A stretch of 64,000 nucleotides of DNA from an uncultured Christensenellaceae bacterium (GTDB lineage: Bacteria; Bacillota; Clostridia; Christensenellales; Borkfalkiaceae). Numbering within the stretch: the stretch's first letter is position 1; each line of letters opens with the position of its first letter. A model generated the notes under the pieces. The model was not told the origin of the DNA. It did no database searches and was given only the letters and a program-made list of their open reading frames with translations. Location of the stretch: assembly GCA_910588695.1 (NCBI GenBank), contig CAJUOV010000008.1, forward strand, positions 22,196 to 86,195, in the 5' to 3' direction. Shown piece by piece: positions 1 to 8,724 of this stretch. A program made the translations under genes and the position numbers.

Positions 1-1194
1 CTGCGATTCCCGTTTCAGATACTCTTCCGAGAGTCCGATGCTCTCGTAGAGCGGGAATTGGAATCCCGTCGCGGCGAGAATTTCCTGCCCCTCGGGCGAG
101 CCGATATATTCGACCAATTTCCACGCCGCCTCTTTGTTGGCGCAGCCGTTGCTGATCGCATAGCCGCAGGAACCCGACCATGAATTTTTAGTGGGATTTT
201 CGGAAAAAGCGGGCGCGTAGGCGATGTCCCAATCGAAAGAGAGCGTGCGGAAAGACGCCACGTTCCAGCTCCCTGCGATTACGGTTGCAACCTTCTGCAA
301 GGAAAAGAGCGTAGTGGGATCCATACCCGAGCTGAATTCGCTGGGCGGAGTAATCTGATATTTATAATAAGCGTCTTGAATAAATTGGTAAGATTTTTTA
401 AGAGCTGCAACGTCCGATTCTTCGGTCGGGAAACCGTTGCGGGAATCATTGAGAAAATCGCCGCCTGACGACCATACGAGCCCTTCCATCTCGATCCCCG
501 CAACGCCGTAGGTTTCGATATAGTCGCCGTCGCGTTCGGTAAGGGCTTGCCACATGGTCACCGCTTCGTCCATTGTCATGATTCTGTCGGAGGGCGGCAG
601 AGAAACTCCTTTTTGGACGAAGTAGTCTTTGTTGTAAAACATGACGTGCGCGGAAATATCGCGCGGCATCACGAGCTGCGCCCCGCTACCCGTCAGTCCG
701 GTAACAGGATCGTACTGGTAACGCGACACAACGGAGTCGTACATTCCGTCGGGATCCACAAGCTCGCTCGCCTGAATGTAGGGGGTGAGATTGACCATCT
801 TTCCGCCCGTGGACCAGTTTGCGAACACACCGTCCGACACCATGAACACGTCGTGCAGGTTATTCGTCGCAATATTCGTCGCGTAAGTTTTTTCGTAATC
901 GCTGATAATATCAAGTCTGACGTCGATCGTGGGATAGCGGTTTTTGAACGCCGTGAGCGCCGTTTCGAGCACGGCGCGTTCAAGGGTCGCCCCGTCCGAA
1001 TCCCAGTGCGACATCGTGATCGTTACGGGCTCGCCCGTGTACGAGTACAGCGACGCGTCATACTTTGCCTGTATGCTCTCGATCGAAATCGAGAGATCGA
1101 GTTCGTCGTTTGGATTTGCACAGCCGGCAAATATACCCCCCCCCATGAGAAGAGCGCTGATTGCCAACGCCGCAACTTTGACCGTTTTCTTCAT
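1..1194 (-). CDS. ABC transporter sugar-binding lipoprotein (3' end outside window)
   Basis: Extracellular solute-binding protein that should capture a sugar or oligosaccharide for an ABC importer. Translation from the ATG at 1194 begins MKKTVKVAALAISALLMG and has a lipobox (FAGC), so the mature protein would be a membrane-anchored lipoprotein. The body has typical SBP features: ITMSHWDSDGA near the N-terminus, a Trp/Tyr-rich middle, and an AAWKLVEYIGSPEGQE helix near the visible C-terminus. The frame stays open to base 1, so about 398 residues are seen and the C-terminus is missing. A strong AGGAGG lies just upstream. The gene starts 29 bp after the GH51 gene and is very likely co-transcribed with it, which suggests an arabinose-containing ligand. 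Permease genes would be expected beyond the window edge. The family is clear; the exact ligand is inferred. Confidence 0.9.
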   Translation of the reverse strand, partial: MKKTVKVAALAISALLMGGGIFAGCANPNDELDLSISIESIQAKYDASLYSYTGEPVTITMSHWDSDGATLERAVLETALTAFKNRYPTIDVRLDIISDYEKTYATNIATNNLHDVFMVSDGVFANWSTGGKMVNLTPYIQASELVDPDGMYDSVVSRYQYDPVTGLTGSGAQLVMPRDISAHVMFYNKDYFVQKGVSLPPSDRIMTMDEAVTMWQALTERDGDYIETYGVAGIEMEGLVWSSGGDFLNDSRNGFPTEESDVAALKKSYQFIQDAYYKYQITPPSEFSSGMDPTTLFSLQKVATVIAGSWNVASFRTLSFDWDIAYAPAFSENPTKNSWSGSCGYAISNGCANKEAAWKLVEYIGSPEGQEILAATGFQFPLYESIGLSEEYLKRESQ

Positions 1195-1223
1195 TGTTTT
1201 TTCCTCCTTAACCTGATCTATTC

Positions 1224-2723
1224 TCATTCCGCAAACCGCAACAGCGTAAAGCTGTACGGCGGCAGTTTGATTCCGAACTGTGCTTTCTTTCCCTTTTCGC
1301 ACGCCGCTTTTGCCGGCACGACTTTATCGGGTTCGTCAAAGCTGTTGTGCGCGTGCGGATCGCCTTTCATCTCGATCCGCTCTTTCATCACCACGCTTTC
1401 CGTAGCGAAATCCAAAAGACACTCCTGCTCCTCGCCCGTCTTGTTGATCGCAAAGAGCGCGTATTCCCCTTCGTCGTAGGCGCAAGCGGCGTAGATCTTT
1501 TCCGTTTCGCCGTAATCGCTGTCCATCTTCTCCGATTGGTTCGCAAGCCGCAGCGCCCTCCCCTTTGCGTATTTGATCGCAAGCTGATAGGGATAGTAGA
1601 TCGTCTGACGGAACATTCTTCCGCCGTTCTCCGTCATCACGGGCGCAATCACATTTACAAGTTGTGCAAGACACCCCATTTTTACACGGTCGGCGTTATT
1701 TACGAGCGTGCATACAAGCCCCGCGAACGCCACTGCGTCGGCAAGATCGTACACGTTTTCGACCCTGCGCGGTCCCACCGTCCAACGGTCTTTGGATGTA
1801 TCGTTGTAAACGTCGGCGTCGGTTGCCGTCGGCTTCGTATGCCAGATGTTCCACTCGTCGAGAGAGAGCTTCATTTTCTTCTTGCTGCGTTTATACGCGC
1901 CGACATAGTCCGCGGTAGAAGCAACCGTTTTGATAAACCCGTCGAAATCCGTGTGCGCGCTCATAAAGTCTTCCAATCTTCCCGACTCGGTATAGGTGTA
2001 ATACCTATGCAGCGAAATATAGTCCACATAGTTGTAGGTGTGCTGCAACACTACTCTGTCCCAATCGGGATAGGTGGGAGATACGGGAGAAGAAGAGCCG
2101 CAGATCGTCAACCGAATATCGGAATCCACCCATTTCATGAGCTTCGCGGTCTCCGCCGCCTTACGCCCGTACTCCTCTGCAGTCAGCGCGCAGATCTGCC
2201 AGTCGCCGTCCATCTCGTTGCCGATGCACCAGGTTTTGATCGCAAAAGGTTCCGCTTTGCCGTTCGCTCTGCGCAGTTCGGAAGTCGTCGTCCCGCCCGC
2301 ATAGTTGCAGTACTCCACGATCTGAGCCGCGTCGGAGGGAGTTCCCGTTCCCATATTGACCGCCATCATCACGTCGGAACCCACTTTCTCCGACCAATCG
2401 AAAAATTCATGCAGCCCTACGAGGTTGGGTTCGATCTGTCCCCATGCGAGATCGAGGCGGACGGGTCTGTTCTTTCCGATCCCGTCTTTCCAGCAATAAC
2501 CCGACAGAAAGTTTCCGCCGGGGTAACGGATGATCGGAACATTCAATTCTTTGATTGCCGCAATCACGTCTTTGCGAAAGCCGTGTTCGTCCGCCAAAGG
2601 GTGTTCGGGATCATAGATCCCGCCGTAAACGGAACGCCCCATATGTTCCACAAAACTGCCCCACAACTCACGCTCGATGCTGCCGATCGTATAATCTTTG
2701 CTGACGACGATTCTGTTTTTCAT
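1224..2723 (-). CDS. abfA: GH51 alpha-L-arabinofuranosidase
   Basis: Intracellular family GH51 enzyme that releases terminal alpha-L-arabinofuranosyl groups from arabinan, arabinoxylan or their oligosaccharides. The 499-residue length is normal for the family. The acid/base Glu is in CIGNEMDG (about residue 170) and the nucleophile Glu in LSLDEWNIW (about residue 290). RYPGGNF near residue 66-72 and SLHRYY near 238 are typical (alpha/beta)8-barrel elements, followed by a C-terminal beta domain. There is no signal peptide, which fits uptake of short oligosaccharides by the downstream ABC system. It is first in the operon with the solute-binding gene and diverges from an ArsR-type regulator. 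A consensus promoter and two operator-like palindromes precede it. Confidence 0.95.
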   Translation of the reverse strand: MKNRIVVSKDYTIGSIERELWGSFVEHMGRSVYGGIYDPEHPLADEHGFRKDVIAAIKELNVPIIRYPGGNFLSGYCWKDGIGKNRPVRLDLAWGQIEPNLVGLHEFFDWSEKVGSDVMMAVNMGTGTPSDAAQIVEYCNYAGGTTTSELRRANGKAEPFAIKTWCIGNEMDGDWQICALTAEEYGRKAAETAKLMKWVDSDIRLTICGSSSPVSPTYPDWDRVVLQHTYNYVDYISLHRYYTYTESGRLEDFMSAHTDFDGFIKTVASTADYVGAYKRSKKKMKLSLDEWNIWHTKPTATDADVYNDTSKDRWTVGPRRVENVYDLADAVAFAGLVCTLVNNADRVKMGCLAQLVNVIAPVMTENGGRMFRQTIYYPYQLAIKYAKGRALRLANQSEKMDSDYGETEKIYAACAYDEGEYALFAINKTGEEQECLLDFATESVVMKERIEMKGDPHAHNSFDEPDKVVPAKAACEKGKKAQFGIKLPPYSFTLLRFAE

Positions 2724-2748
2724 CTCAAGTCCTCTTTTTATATTTTTA

Positions 2749-2780
2749 TTGAATATTCAACATATATCTTGAATGATCAA
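2749..2780. promoter_or_regulatory. paired TTGA-N4-TCAA palindromes in the abfA leader (candidate operators)
   Basis: TTGAATATTCAA at 2749-2760 is a perfect 12-bp palindrome and TTGAATGATCAA at 2769-2780 is a near copy. The two are spaced exactly 20 bp, or two helical turns. They lie just downstream of the abfA -10 box, so a bound repressor would block elongation or promoter clearance. TTGAA/TTCAA half-sites are common in ArsR-family operators, and an ArsR-type gene starts 157 bp away. Binding is inferred. Confidence 0.5.
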
Positions 2781-2784
2781 TCGA

Positions 2785-2813
2785 ATTATATCATAGGTTT
2801 CCATATCTGTCAA
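2785..2813 (-). promoter_or_regulatory. abfA operon promoter
   Basis: Perfect TTGACA (2808-2813) and TATAAT (2785-2790) on the minus strand, separated by 17 bp. A TG one base before the -10 makes it an extended -10. It would start transcription near 2778, inside the palindrome pair. Confidence 0.8.
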
Positions 2814-2860
2814 TAGGTTTTTGAAAAATTTCACCGAAAAATATCGCCTCGAAAAATTAC

Positions 2861-2890
2861 TTGACAAGAATGTGGAAATTTTGTTAAACT
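2861..2890 (+). promoter_or_regulatory. promoter of the ArsR-type regulator
   Basis: TTGACA at 2861-2866 with a weak -10 (TAAACT, 2885-2890; spacer 18). TGAAA/TTTCA half-sites at 2822-2833 just upstream could be a weaker operator. Confidence 0.5.
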
Positions 2891-2936
2891 AAACGGGAAA
2901 AGCGGAAGTTATTTCGGTGCGAACAGGTGGAAAATA

Positions 2937-3878
2937 ATGATAGTAGTGAATAACGCGCAAGAAAGTTTAAGTCTATTCGAGGCGCTTGCCTCTCCCGTCC
3001 GTTTACAGATCATCGGGCTGTTACACGGCGGCGAAGAAATGAACATCAACGAAATCGCAAAACACGTCAATCTCACGAACAGCGCGCTCACGATGCACAT
3101 ACAAAAACTTGCCGATTGCGGAATCATTCGTATCCGTCTCTCCGCGCTCTCCCGCGGAACGCAGAAACTGTGTTCGCTGACAGAGGACAAAATTCTCATC
3201 GAACTCGTAGATAAGATGAGCAACGACAATTTTTACGAGACCGAGCTCGAAGTCGGACAGTATTCCGAATACTCCATCAATCCCACTTGCGGGCTTGCCG
3301 ATCTGTATTCCCTCATCGGCGACTTCGACAGCCCGCAGGTCTTTTCTTATCCGGAGCGTTTTCAGGCGCACATCGTCTGGTTTACCGAAGGCTACGTCAC
3401 CTACCGTTTTCCCAACAAACTGCGCACCTATCAAAGACCGGAAGAACTGCAAATTTCCATGGAGATTTCGGGCGAAGCCCCCGGTGCAAGCAATCACTTC
3501 CCCTCGGACATTCACTTTATCGTCAACGGGATCGACGTTGGCACATACATCTGTCCCGGAGAATACTTTGACCGCCGCGGACGATATACGCCCGACTGGT
3601 GGTCGTCAAACTTCGGTCAGTACGGCAGGATCAAAAATCTGTCTATCGACCGTTACGGCACTTCCCTCGACGGATTGCATATCGGCGACACAACGATCGA
3701 AGATTTGCACCTCGAAAAAAACGAACACATCTCCTTCACGGTCGACTGCCGCGATCAGAGCAATTACCACGGCGGCGTAAACCTCTTCGGCACAGGTTTC
3801 GGCGACTACAATCAGGGAATCCGTTGCCGACTCTTCTACTCCGAAGCGGGAAAGGAACCCGAAAAAAACAAACAATAA
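2937..3878 (+). CDS. ArsR-type transcriptional regulator with a C-terminal effector-like domain
   Basis: Likely repressor of the arabinoside genes. Residues about 8-90 form an ArsR-like winged helix (LASPVRLQIIGLL; NINEIAKHVNLTNSALTMHIQKL; a basic wing with RLSALSRGTQKL). The remaining ~210 residues are a separate beta-rich domain with INPTCGLADLY, FSYPERF and GYVTYRFPN motifs, far longer than a classical metal-sensing ArsR. The same two-domain design appears in a paralogue at 35181-36092, with PTCGLA, FSYPER, SWW and NFGDY conserved. No metal-binding cysteine pair is evident, so a sugar or other organic ligand is more likely. The ATG at 2937 follows AGGTGG. It diverges from abfA and precedes the GH127 gene, separated from it by a terminator. 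Confidence 0.8.
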   Translation: MIVVNNAQESLSLFEALASPVRLQIIGLLHGGEEMNINEIAKHVNLTNSALTMHIQKLADCGIIRIRLSALSRGTQKLCSLTEDKILIELVDKMSNDNFYETELEVGQYSEYSINPTCGLADLYSLIGDFDSPQVFSYPERFQAHIVWFTEGYVTYRFPNKLRTYQRPEELQISMEISGEAPGASNHFPSDIHFIVNGIDVGTYICPGEYFDRRGRYTPDWWSSNFGQYGRIKNLSIDRYGTSLDGLHIGDTTIEDLHLEKNEHISFTVDCRDQSNYHGGVNLFGTGFGDYNQGIRCRLFYSEAGKEPEKNKQ

Positions 3879-3880
3879 TC

Positions 3881-3919
3881 AAAAGACCCGACGGTTTTGA
3901 AAAATCCATCGGGTCTTTT
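3881..3919 (+). terminator. intrinsic terminator after the ArsR-type regulator
   Basis: AAAAGACCCGA (3881-3891) pairs with TCGGGTCTTTT (3909-3919), and the 3' arm ends in a T-run. It separates the regulator from the GH127 gene, which has its own promoter. Confidence 0.85.
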
Positions 3920-3952
3920 CTTCGATTTTTTGATTTATTTTTTCATTCGCTA

Positions 3953-3981
3953 TTGACAAACAACCTTTCCCTTGATAAAAT
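3953..3981 (+). promoter_or_regulatory. promoter of the GH127 gene
   Basis: TTGACA (3953-3958), 17-bp spacer, TAAAAT (3976-3981). AAGGAG follows just before the ATG at 4022. Confidence 0.7.
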
Positions 3982-4021
3982 AACGGCGACTTCAAAACGA
4001 AATCACTCAAGGAGAATCAAA

Positions 4022-5821
4022 ATGAAACCACTCGGATACCGGAGCGTAACCGTTCTCGACGGTTTTTGGAAACAAACGCGTGAAAAAAATGCGCGTATTT
4101 CGTTAATGAACGTATATCGCCGATTCGAGGAGACGGGACGTTTTTCCGCGCTCGACTGCGTAAAACGCGACCCGCCGCCGCACATTTTTTTCGATTCGGA
4201 CGTAGCAAAATGGTTGGAGGCGGCGGCGTATCTTTACCATGATTATCCCGACGGCGAAATCAAAAACATCATCGACAAGTCCGTAAACGCGATCGCCGCG
4301 GCGCAACTGCCGAACGGATATTATAACAGTTACTATCAAGTGTATAAAAAGGACAAAATCTTTGCCGAGCGAATGGAACATGAGCTCTACTGCGCGGGAC
4401 ACCTGATCGAAGCGGCGGTCGCGCTCTTCGAAGCGGGGCTCGGAGACAAGCTGCTGCTTGTCATGCGCAAATACGCCGACTATATCCACGAACGTTTTTA
4501 CGTTGCGCGCGATCCCCTTTTTACGACCTGCGGTCACCCCGAGATCGAGTTGGCGCTCGTCCGACTTTTCGAATGTACGAACGAACGAAAATATCTTACG
4601 CTTGCGGAATTCTTTTTGAACGAACGCGGAAAAAAACCCGAATACGTCTATCCTTTCTTCGATTCAACCTACGATCAGAGCCACATGCCCGTCAGAGAAC
4701 AGACGGAAGCGGTCGGGCACGCCGTGCGCGCGTTATATCTGTATATCGCTATGGCGGAAGCGGGAAGAATTTCAAAAGATTCCCCTCTGCTCAAAGCGGC
4801 GGAAAGACTGTTTGATAATATCGTGAATCAAAAAATGTATGTGACGGGCGGAACGGGTTCCAACTACTTCGGAGAACGTTTTACCGCTCCCTACGATCTG
4901 CCCAACGAATACGCCTATGCGGAGACCTGCTCGGCGATTGCGCTGGCGTTCTTCTGCGAAAGTCTTGCAAAAGCGGAAAATAAAGCAAAATATCACGACG
5001 TGTTCGAACGGGTACTCTATAATAATTTATTGGCGGGACAGTCCGCAGACGGAAAGGGGTTCTTCTACACCAATCCGCTGGAAACGAATATATCGCATCT
5101 GAAGTTCGCGCGCGAGGTTAAGGGATACCCCTACCAACCTATCGTGGAGCGCGTAGAAGTGTTCGACTGCTCCTGCTGCCCGCCGAATTTTATCCGCTTT
5201 GTGGGCAGAATCGGCGACTGCATTTACGGCGAAGAGAACGATCGGGCTTATATCCATCAATACATTTCTTCCGAAGCGAACATCGGAAAGCTGAAAATCA
5301 AAATGAACTCCGGATTCCCCTACGACGGAGAAGTTAAAATCGTTGCCGAGGGAACGGGCGCGCTCGGAACACGCGTTCCCCCTTGGTGCGATAAATTGAC
5401 TTGTACGGTAAACGGCAAGTCCGTTACGCCCGAAACGAGCGACGGCTACCTGATGTTTGAAGTAAAAGGCATGTGTGAAATCCTGCTGAATTTCAATATG
5501 CGTCCCCGCTTTATTTACTCCAACGAAAACGTTTCTCAAAACTGCGGTCGGAAAGCGGTTGAATACGGTCCGCTCGTGCTGTGCGCCGAGGGCGTAGATA
5601 ACGGAAACAATCTGCGCAATATCGTGATTCCGTCAACGGAACACGCAAAAGTCTGCCGCGACGGTATATTTTCGGTAACCATTCCCGCCGAACGGCTGCA
5701 TACTTCCGACGCCCTTTACTCCTATCGTCCGCCCGAAAAAGAAAAGATCGAATTAAAACTGATCCCATACTTTTTATGGGCAAACCGCGGCGAAACGGAT
5801 ATGCAGATCTGGTTTATGTAA
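4022..5821 (+). CDS. GH127 beta-L-arabinofuranosidase (HypBA1/DUF1680 family)
   Basis: A 599-residue cytoplasmic hydrolase predicted to release beta-L-arabinofuranose, for example from hydroxyproline-linked arabinans (extensins) or pectin side chains. The family uses a zinc-bound cysteine nucleophile. Its hallmarks are visible: AYAETCSAIA supplies the Glu and first Cys, and DCSCCPPNF supplies the adjacent Cys pair. The N-terminal MKPLGYRSVTVLDGFW is the typical family start, followed by an (alpha/alpha)6 barrel and a C-terminal beta domain. The reading frame extends upstream to 3599, but the ATG at 4022 is preferred because it follows AAGGAG and a promoter. Pairing with GH51 covers both alpha- and beta-linked arabinofuranose. 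Confidence 0.9.
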   Translation: MKPLGYRSVTVLDGFWKQTREKNARISLMNVYRRFEETGRFSALDCVKRDPPPHIFFDSDVAKWLEAAAYLYHDYPDGEIKNIIDKSVNAIAAAQLPNGYYNSYYQVYKKDKIFAERMEHELYCAGHLIEAAVALFEAGLGDKLLLVMRKYADYIHERFYVARDPLFTTCGHPEIELALVRLFECTNERKYLTLAEFFLNERGKKPEYVYPFFDSTYDQSHMPVREQTEAVGHAVRALYLYIAMAEAGRISKDSPLLKAAERLFDNIVNQKMYVTGGTGSNYFGERFTAPYDLPNEYAYAETCSAIALAFFCESLAKAENKAKYHDVFERVLYNNLLAGQSADGKGFFYTNPLETNISHLKFAREVKGYPYQPIVERVEVFDCSCCPPNFIRFVGRIGDCIYGEENDRAYIHQYISSEANIGKLKIKMNSGFPYDGEVKIVAEGTGALGTRVPPWCDKLTCTVNGKSVTPETSDGYLMFEVKGMCEILLNFNMRPRFIYSNENVSQNCGRKAVEYGPLVLCAEGVDNGNNLRNIVIPSTEHAKVCRDGIFSVTIPAERLHTSDALYSYRPPEKEKIELKLIPYFLWANRGETDMQIWFM

Positions 5822-5833
5822 ATCATAGAAAAA

Positions 5834-5865
5834 ACGCAAGTTGATAAGTTCAACTTGCGTTTTTT

Positions 5866-5866
<1 letters not shown>
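5834..5866. terminator. bidirectional terminator between the GH127 gene and tRNA-Thr
   Basis: ACGCAAGTTGA (5834-5844) and TCAACTTGCGT (5850-5860) form an 11-bp perfect stem with a T-run on the plus side and an A-run on the other. It can end both the GH127 transcript and the tRNA transcript. Confidence 0.85.
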
Positions 5867-5941
<75 letters not shown>

Positions 5942-6023
5942 AAACGATAACAGTATATTCGAAAAATTCATTCAAGTCAAGCAATAATGAGATGTTTGAC
6001 AAAAATTATTTCCGCCGAAACGG

Positions 6024-6053
6024 AAGCTCCCGCGCAATTCAGCACGGGAGCTT
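6024..6053 (-). terminator. hairpin after clpB
   Basis: AAGCTCCCG (6024-6032) pairs with CGGGAGCTT (6045-6053). There is no real U-tract on the clpB side, so termination would be weak. The position right after the clpB stop is suggestive. Confidence 0.45.
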
Positions 6054-6067
6054 TTGCATGCCAATTT

Positions 6068-8641
6068 TCAAGTGATTATAATTTCTTTTCCGTCGTAGTC
6101 GATCGTGAGCTTGCTTCCCTCCTTAGGCGGATCGGAAACAATTCTTCTTGCAACGGGCGTCTCGATCTTCGACTGAATAAACCGCTTCAACGGTCTTGCG
6201 CCGTAAACGGGATCATATCCGCCGTCGGAAATATACGCCTTTGCCCGATCGGTCACTTCAAGCAGAAGATTTTCTCCTTTCAGACGGTTTTGAAGCCGCC
6301 CGATGAGAATATCAACGATCTTGTCGATTTCAGATTGCGAAAGCGGTTTGAATGTTACGATTTCGTCCAGCCGATTCAAAAACTCGGGACGGAAACTGCG
6401 TTTCAGAAGCTCGCTTACTGCTTTCTGCGCGGCGGGCGTGATCTCTTCGCCCTCGATCCCCTCCATAATGAGATCGGAACCGAGATTGGAAGTTAAAATA
6501 ATGATCGTATTTTTGAAATCGACCGTTCTGCCCTGCGAATCGGTCACTCTGCCGTCGTCGAGTATCTGCAACAGAATATTGAATACATCGGGGTGCGCCT
6601 TTTCGATTTCGTCGAACAACACGATAGAATAGGGCTTTCTGCGCACGGCTTCGGTGAGCGTGCCGCCCTCTTCGTATCCGACGTATCCGGGAGGCGCGCC
6701 GACAAGACGGGAGACGGAAAATTTTTCCATATACTCCGACATATCGATTCTGACAAGATTTCTTTCGTCGTCAAAAAGATTTTCCGCAAGCGACTTTGCA
6801 AGCTCCGTTTTACCCACGCCCGTAGGACCGAGAAACAAAAACGACCCGATGGGACGGTTGGGATCGGAGATTCCCGCGCGCGCCCTCAAAATCGCGTCGG
6901 AAACCTTTCTGACCGCCTCGTCCTGCCCGACGACCCGTTTATGAAGTTCCTCCCCGAGACGCAAAAGTTTTTCTCTCTCGCCCTCTTCGAGCCTCTTTAC
7001 GGGGATTCCCGTCCAGCGGGATACGATCACGTCGATCTCGTTTTTTGTTACTTCGTCTTGAAGCATACGCTTCTCTTTATTGTTCTTGCGCGCCGCTTCG
7101 AGCTTCTTTTCAAGTTCCGGAAGTTCACCGAATTCGATGCGCCCCGCCGTACTGTAATCGCCATGCGTTTTGGCGTTTTCAAGATCGCCGCGCAGAGAAT
7201 CGATCTTCTCTTTGAGCTCTTTCTCATCACGAATGCGGTCTTTTTCCTCTTCCCAGACTACTTTCATAGAATCGAACTGCTCTTTGAGTTTATTCAACTC
7301 CTCTTTCAGAATTTGCAGACGCGCGCACGACACCTCGTCCTTTTCCTTGGAGAGCGCGTTCTCCTCCACTTCGAGTTGAATGATTTTACGGTTCATCGAA
7401 TCCAGTTCGGCGGGCATGGAATCGATCTCTGTGCGGATCATCGCCGCCGCCTCGTCCACGAGATCGATCGCCTTATCCGGCAGAAACCGATCGGAAATAT
7501 AACGGTTCGAAAGAGTCGCCGCCGCAATGAGCGCGTCGTCATGAATGCGGACGCCGTGGAAAATTTCAAAGCGTTCTTTGAGCCCGCGTAAAATTGAGAC
7601 CGTATCCTCTACCGTCGGCTCGCCCACCAGAACAGGCTGGAACCTGCGTTCCAATGCCGCGTCTTTCTCGATGTACTGGCGGTATTCGTCGAGCGTCGTC
7701 GCGCCGATACAATGCAGCTCTCCCCGCGCAAGCAACGGTTTCAAGATATTCCCCGCGTCGAGCGCGCCTTCGCCCTTTCCCGCGCCGACGACGGTGTGCA
7801 GTTCGTCGATAAAAAGCAGAATCTTTCCCTCGGATTTCGTCACTTCGGCAAGCACCGCTTTCAGACGCTCCTCAAATTCTCCTCTGTACTTCGCGCCCGC
7901 GATGAGCGCGCCCACATCGAGCGAAAAAAGCGTTCTCTCTTTCAGCCCCTCCGGCACGTCTCCCTTGACGATCCGCTGGGCGAGCCCTTCGGCGATCGCA
8001 GTTTTTCCGACTCCCGGCTCGCCGATCAGAACGGGATTGTTTTTTGTTTTTCTCGAAAGAATCCGAATGACGTTTCTGATCTCCTCGTCCCTGCCGATCA
8101 CCGGCTCCAATTTATGTTCGGAAGCCCGCTTCGTCAGATCGCTTCCGTATTTTTCAAGCGCCTCGTAGGTGCTTTCGGGGTCGTCGCTCTTTACGTTCTG
8201 CGTACCGCGCACCGCTTTCAACCCCTTCAAAAATTTGTCTTTCGTCACTCCGAAACGGAGTAACACCTTATCGAGCCCCCGTTCCGCATTATCAAACAGG
8301 CATAAAAAGAGATGCTCCGCCGAGACGTACTCGTCATTCATGCCCGCCGCAAGTTTATCCGCCTCTGCAAGTAATCTTCTTAATGAAGCGGAGGGATACG
8401 CCTCTCCCGCGCCCGAACCGGAGACGCGCGGCAGACGTTTTACCTCTTCTTTAACGGCATGTTCGAGCCCCTCTCCGTCGCAACCCGCTTTTTGCAGCAT
8501 GCGGCGGGGAGCGCCGTCTTTTGCAAGGAGCGCCGCGGCAAGGTGCAGAGTCGTCAGCTCCGGATTGGAATATTCCGTCGCCAGCGACTGCGCGTTTTCG
8601 ATTGCTTTTACCGAATTTTTCGTATAACGATCTGCGTTCAC
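6068..8641 (-). CDS. clpB: ATP-dependent disaggregase ClpB
   Basis: Hsp100 chaperone that threads aggregated proteins through a hexameric pore together with DnaK. The 857 residues contain a Clp N-domain pair (about 1-145), AAA+ module 1 with Walker A GEPGVGKTAIAEG, a coiled-coil M domain rich in Lys/Glu (about 400-525), and AAA+ module 2 with GPTGVGKTELAK and the pore motif GYVGYEEGG. The M domain separates it from ClpC/ClpA. The start is GTG with GGGAGG upstream, preceded by a TATAAT-like -10 at 8679-8684. No CIRCE inverted repeat is visible, so HrcA control is not supported here. It is monocistronic. Confidence 0.97.
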   Translation of the reverse strand: MNADRYTKNSVKAIENAQSLATEYSNPELTTLHLAAALLAKDGAPRRMLQKAGCDGEGLEHAVKEEVKRLPRVSGSGAGEAYPSASLRRLLAEADKLAAGMNDEYVSAEHLFLCLFDNAERGLDKVLLRFGVTKDKFLKGLKAVRGTQNVKSDDPESTYEALEKYGSDLTKRASEHKLEPVIGRDEEIRNVIRILSRKTKNNPVLIGEPGVGKTAIAEGLAQRIVKGDVPEGLKERTLFSLDVGALIAGAKYRGEFEERLKAVLAEVTKSEGKILLFIDELHTVVGAGKGEGALDAGNILKPLLARGELHCIGATTLDEYRQYIEKDAALERRFQPVLVGEPTVEDTVSILRGLKERFEIFHGVRIHDDALIAAATLSNRYISDRFLPDKAIDLVDEAAAMIRTEIDSMPAELDSMNRKIIQLEVEENALSKEKDEVSCARLQILKEELNKLKEQFDSMKVVWEEEKDRIRDEKELKEKIDSLRGDLENAKTHGDYSTAGRIEFGELPELEKKLEAARKNNKEKRMLQDEVTKNEIDVIVSRWTGIPVKRLEEGEREKLLRLGEELHKRVVGQDEAVRKVSDAILRARAGISDPNRPIGSFLFLGPTGVGKTELAKSLAENLFDDERNLVRIDMSEYMEKFSVSRLVGAPPGYVGYEEGGTLTEAVRRKPYSIVLFDEIEKAHPDVFNILLQILDDGRVTDSQGRTVDFKNTIIILTSNLGSDLIMEGIEGEEITPAAQKAVSELLKRSFRPEFLNRLDEIVTFKPLSQSEIDKIVDILIGRLQNRLKGENLLLEVTDRAKAYISDGGYDPVYGARPLKRFIQSKIETPVARRIVSDPPKEGSKLTIDYDGKEIIIT

Positions 8642-8724
8642 TTTTCCGAACCTCCCGTATTTTGTTCTTTTCGCTTCTATTATACCGCAGAATGAAAAGG
8701 ATTAAACGGCGGAACGGCGCAAAA

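Noticed and set aside
547..1479. 310-codon plus-strand ORF opposite the solute-binding protein
   Set aside because: Spans the end of one minus-strand gene and the start of another; composition is typical of an antisense frame.
1347..2816. 489-codon plus-strand ORF opposite abfA
   Set aside because: It is the antisense frame of a clear GH51 gene; no ribosome-binding site and no family resemblance.
8642..8724. CIRCE/HrcA operator before clpB
   Set aside because: The GCACTC-N9-GAGTGC inverted repeat is not present.
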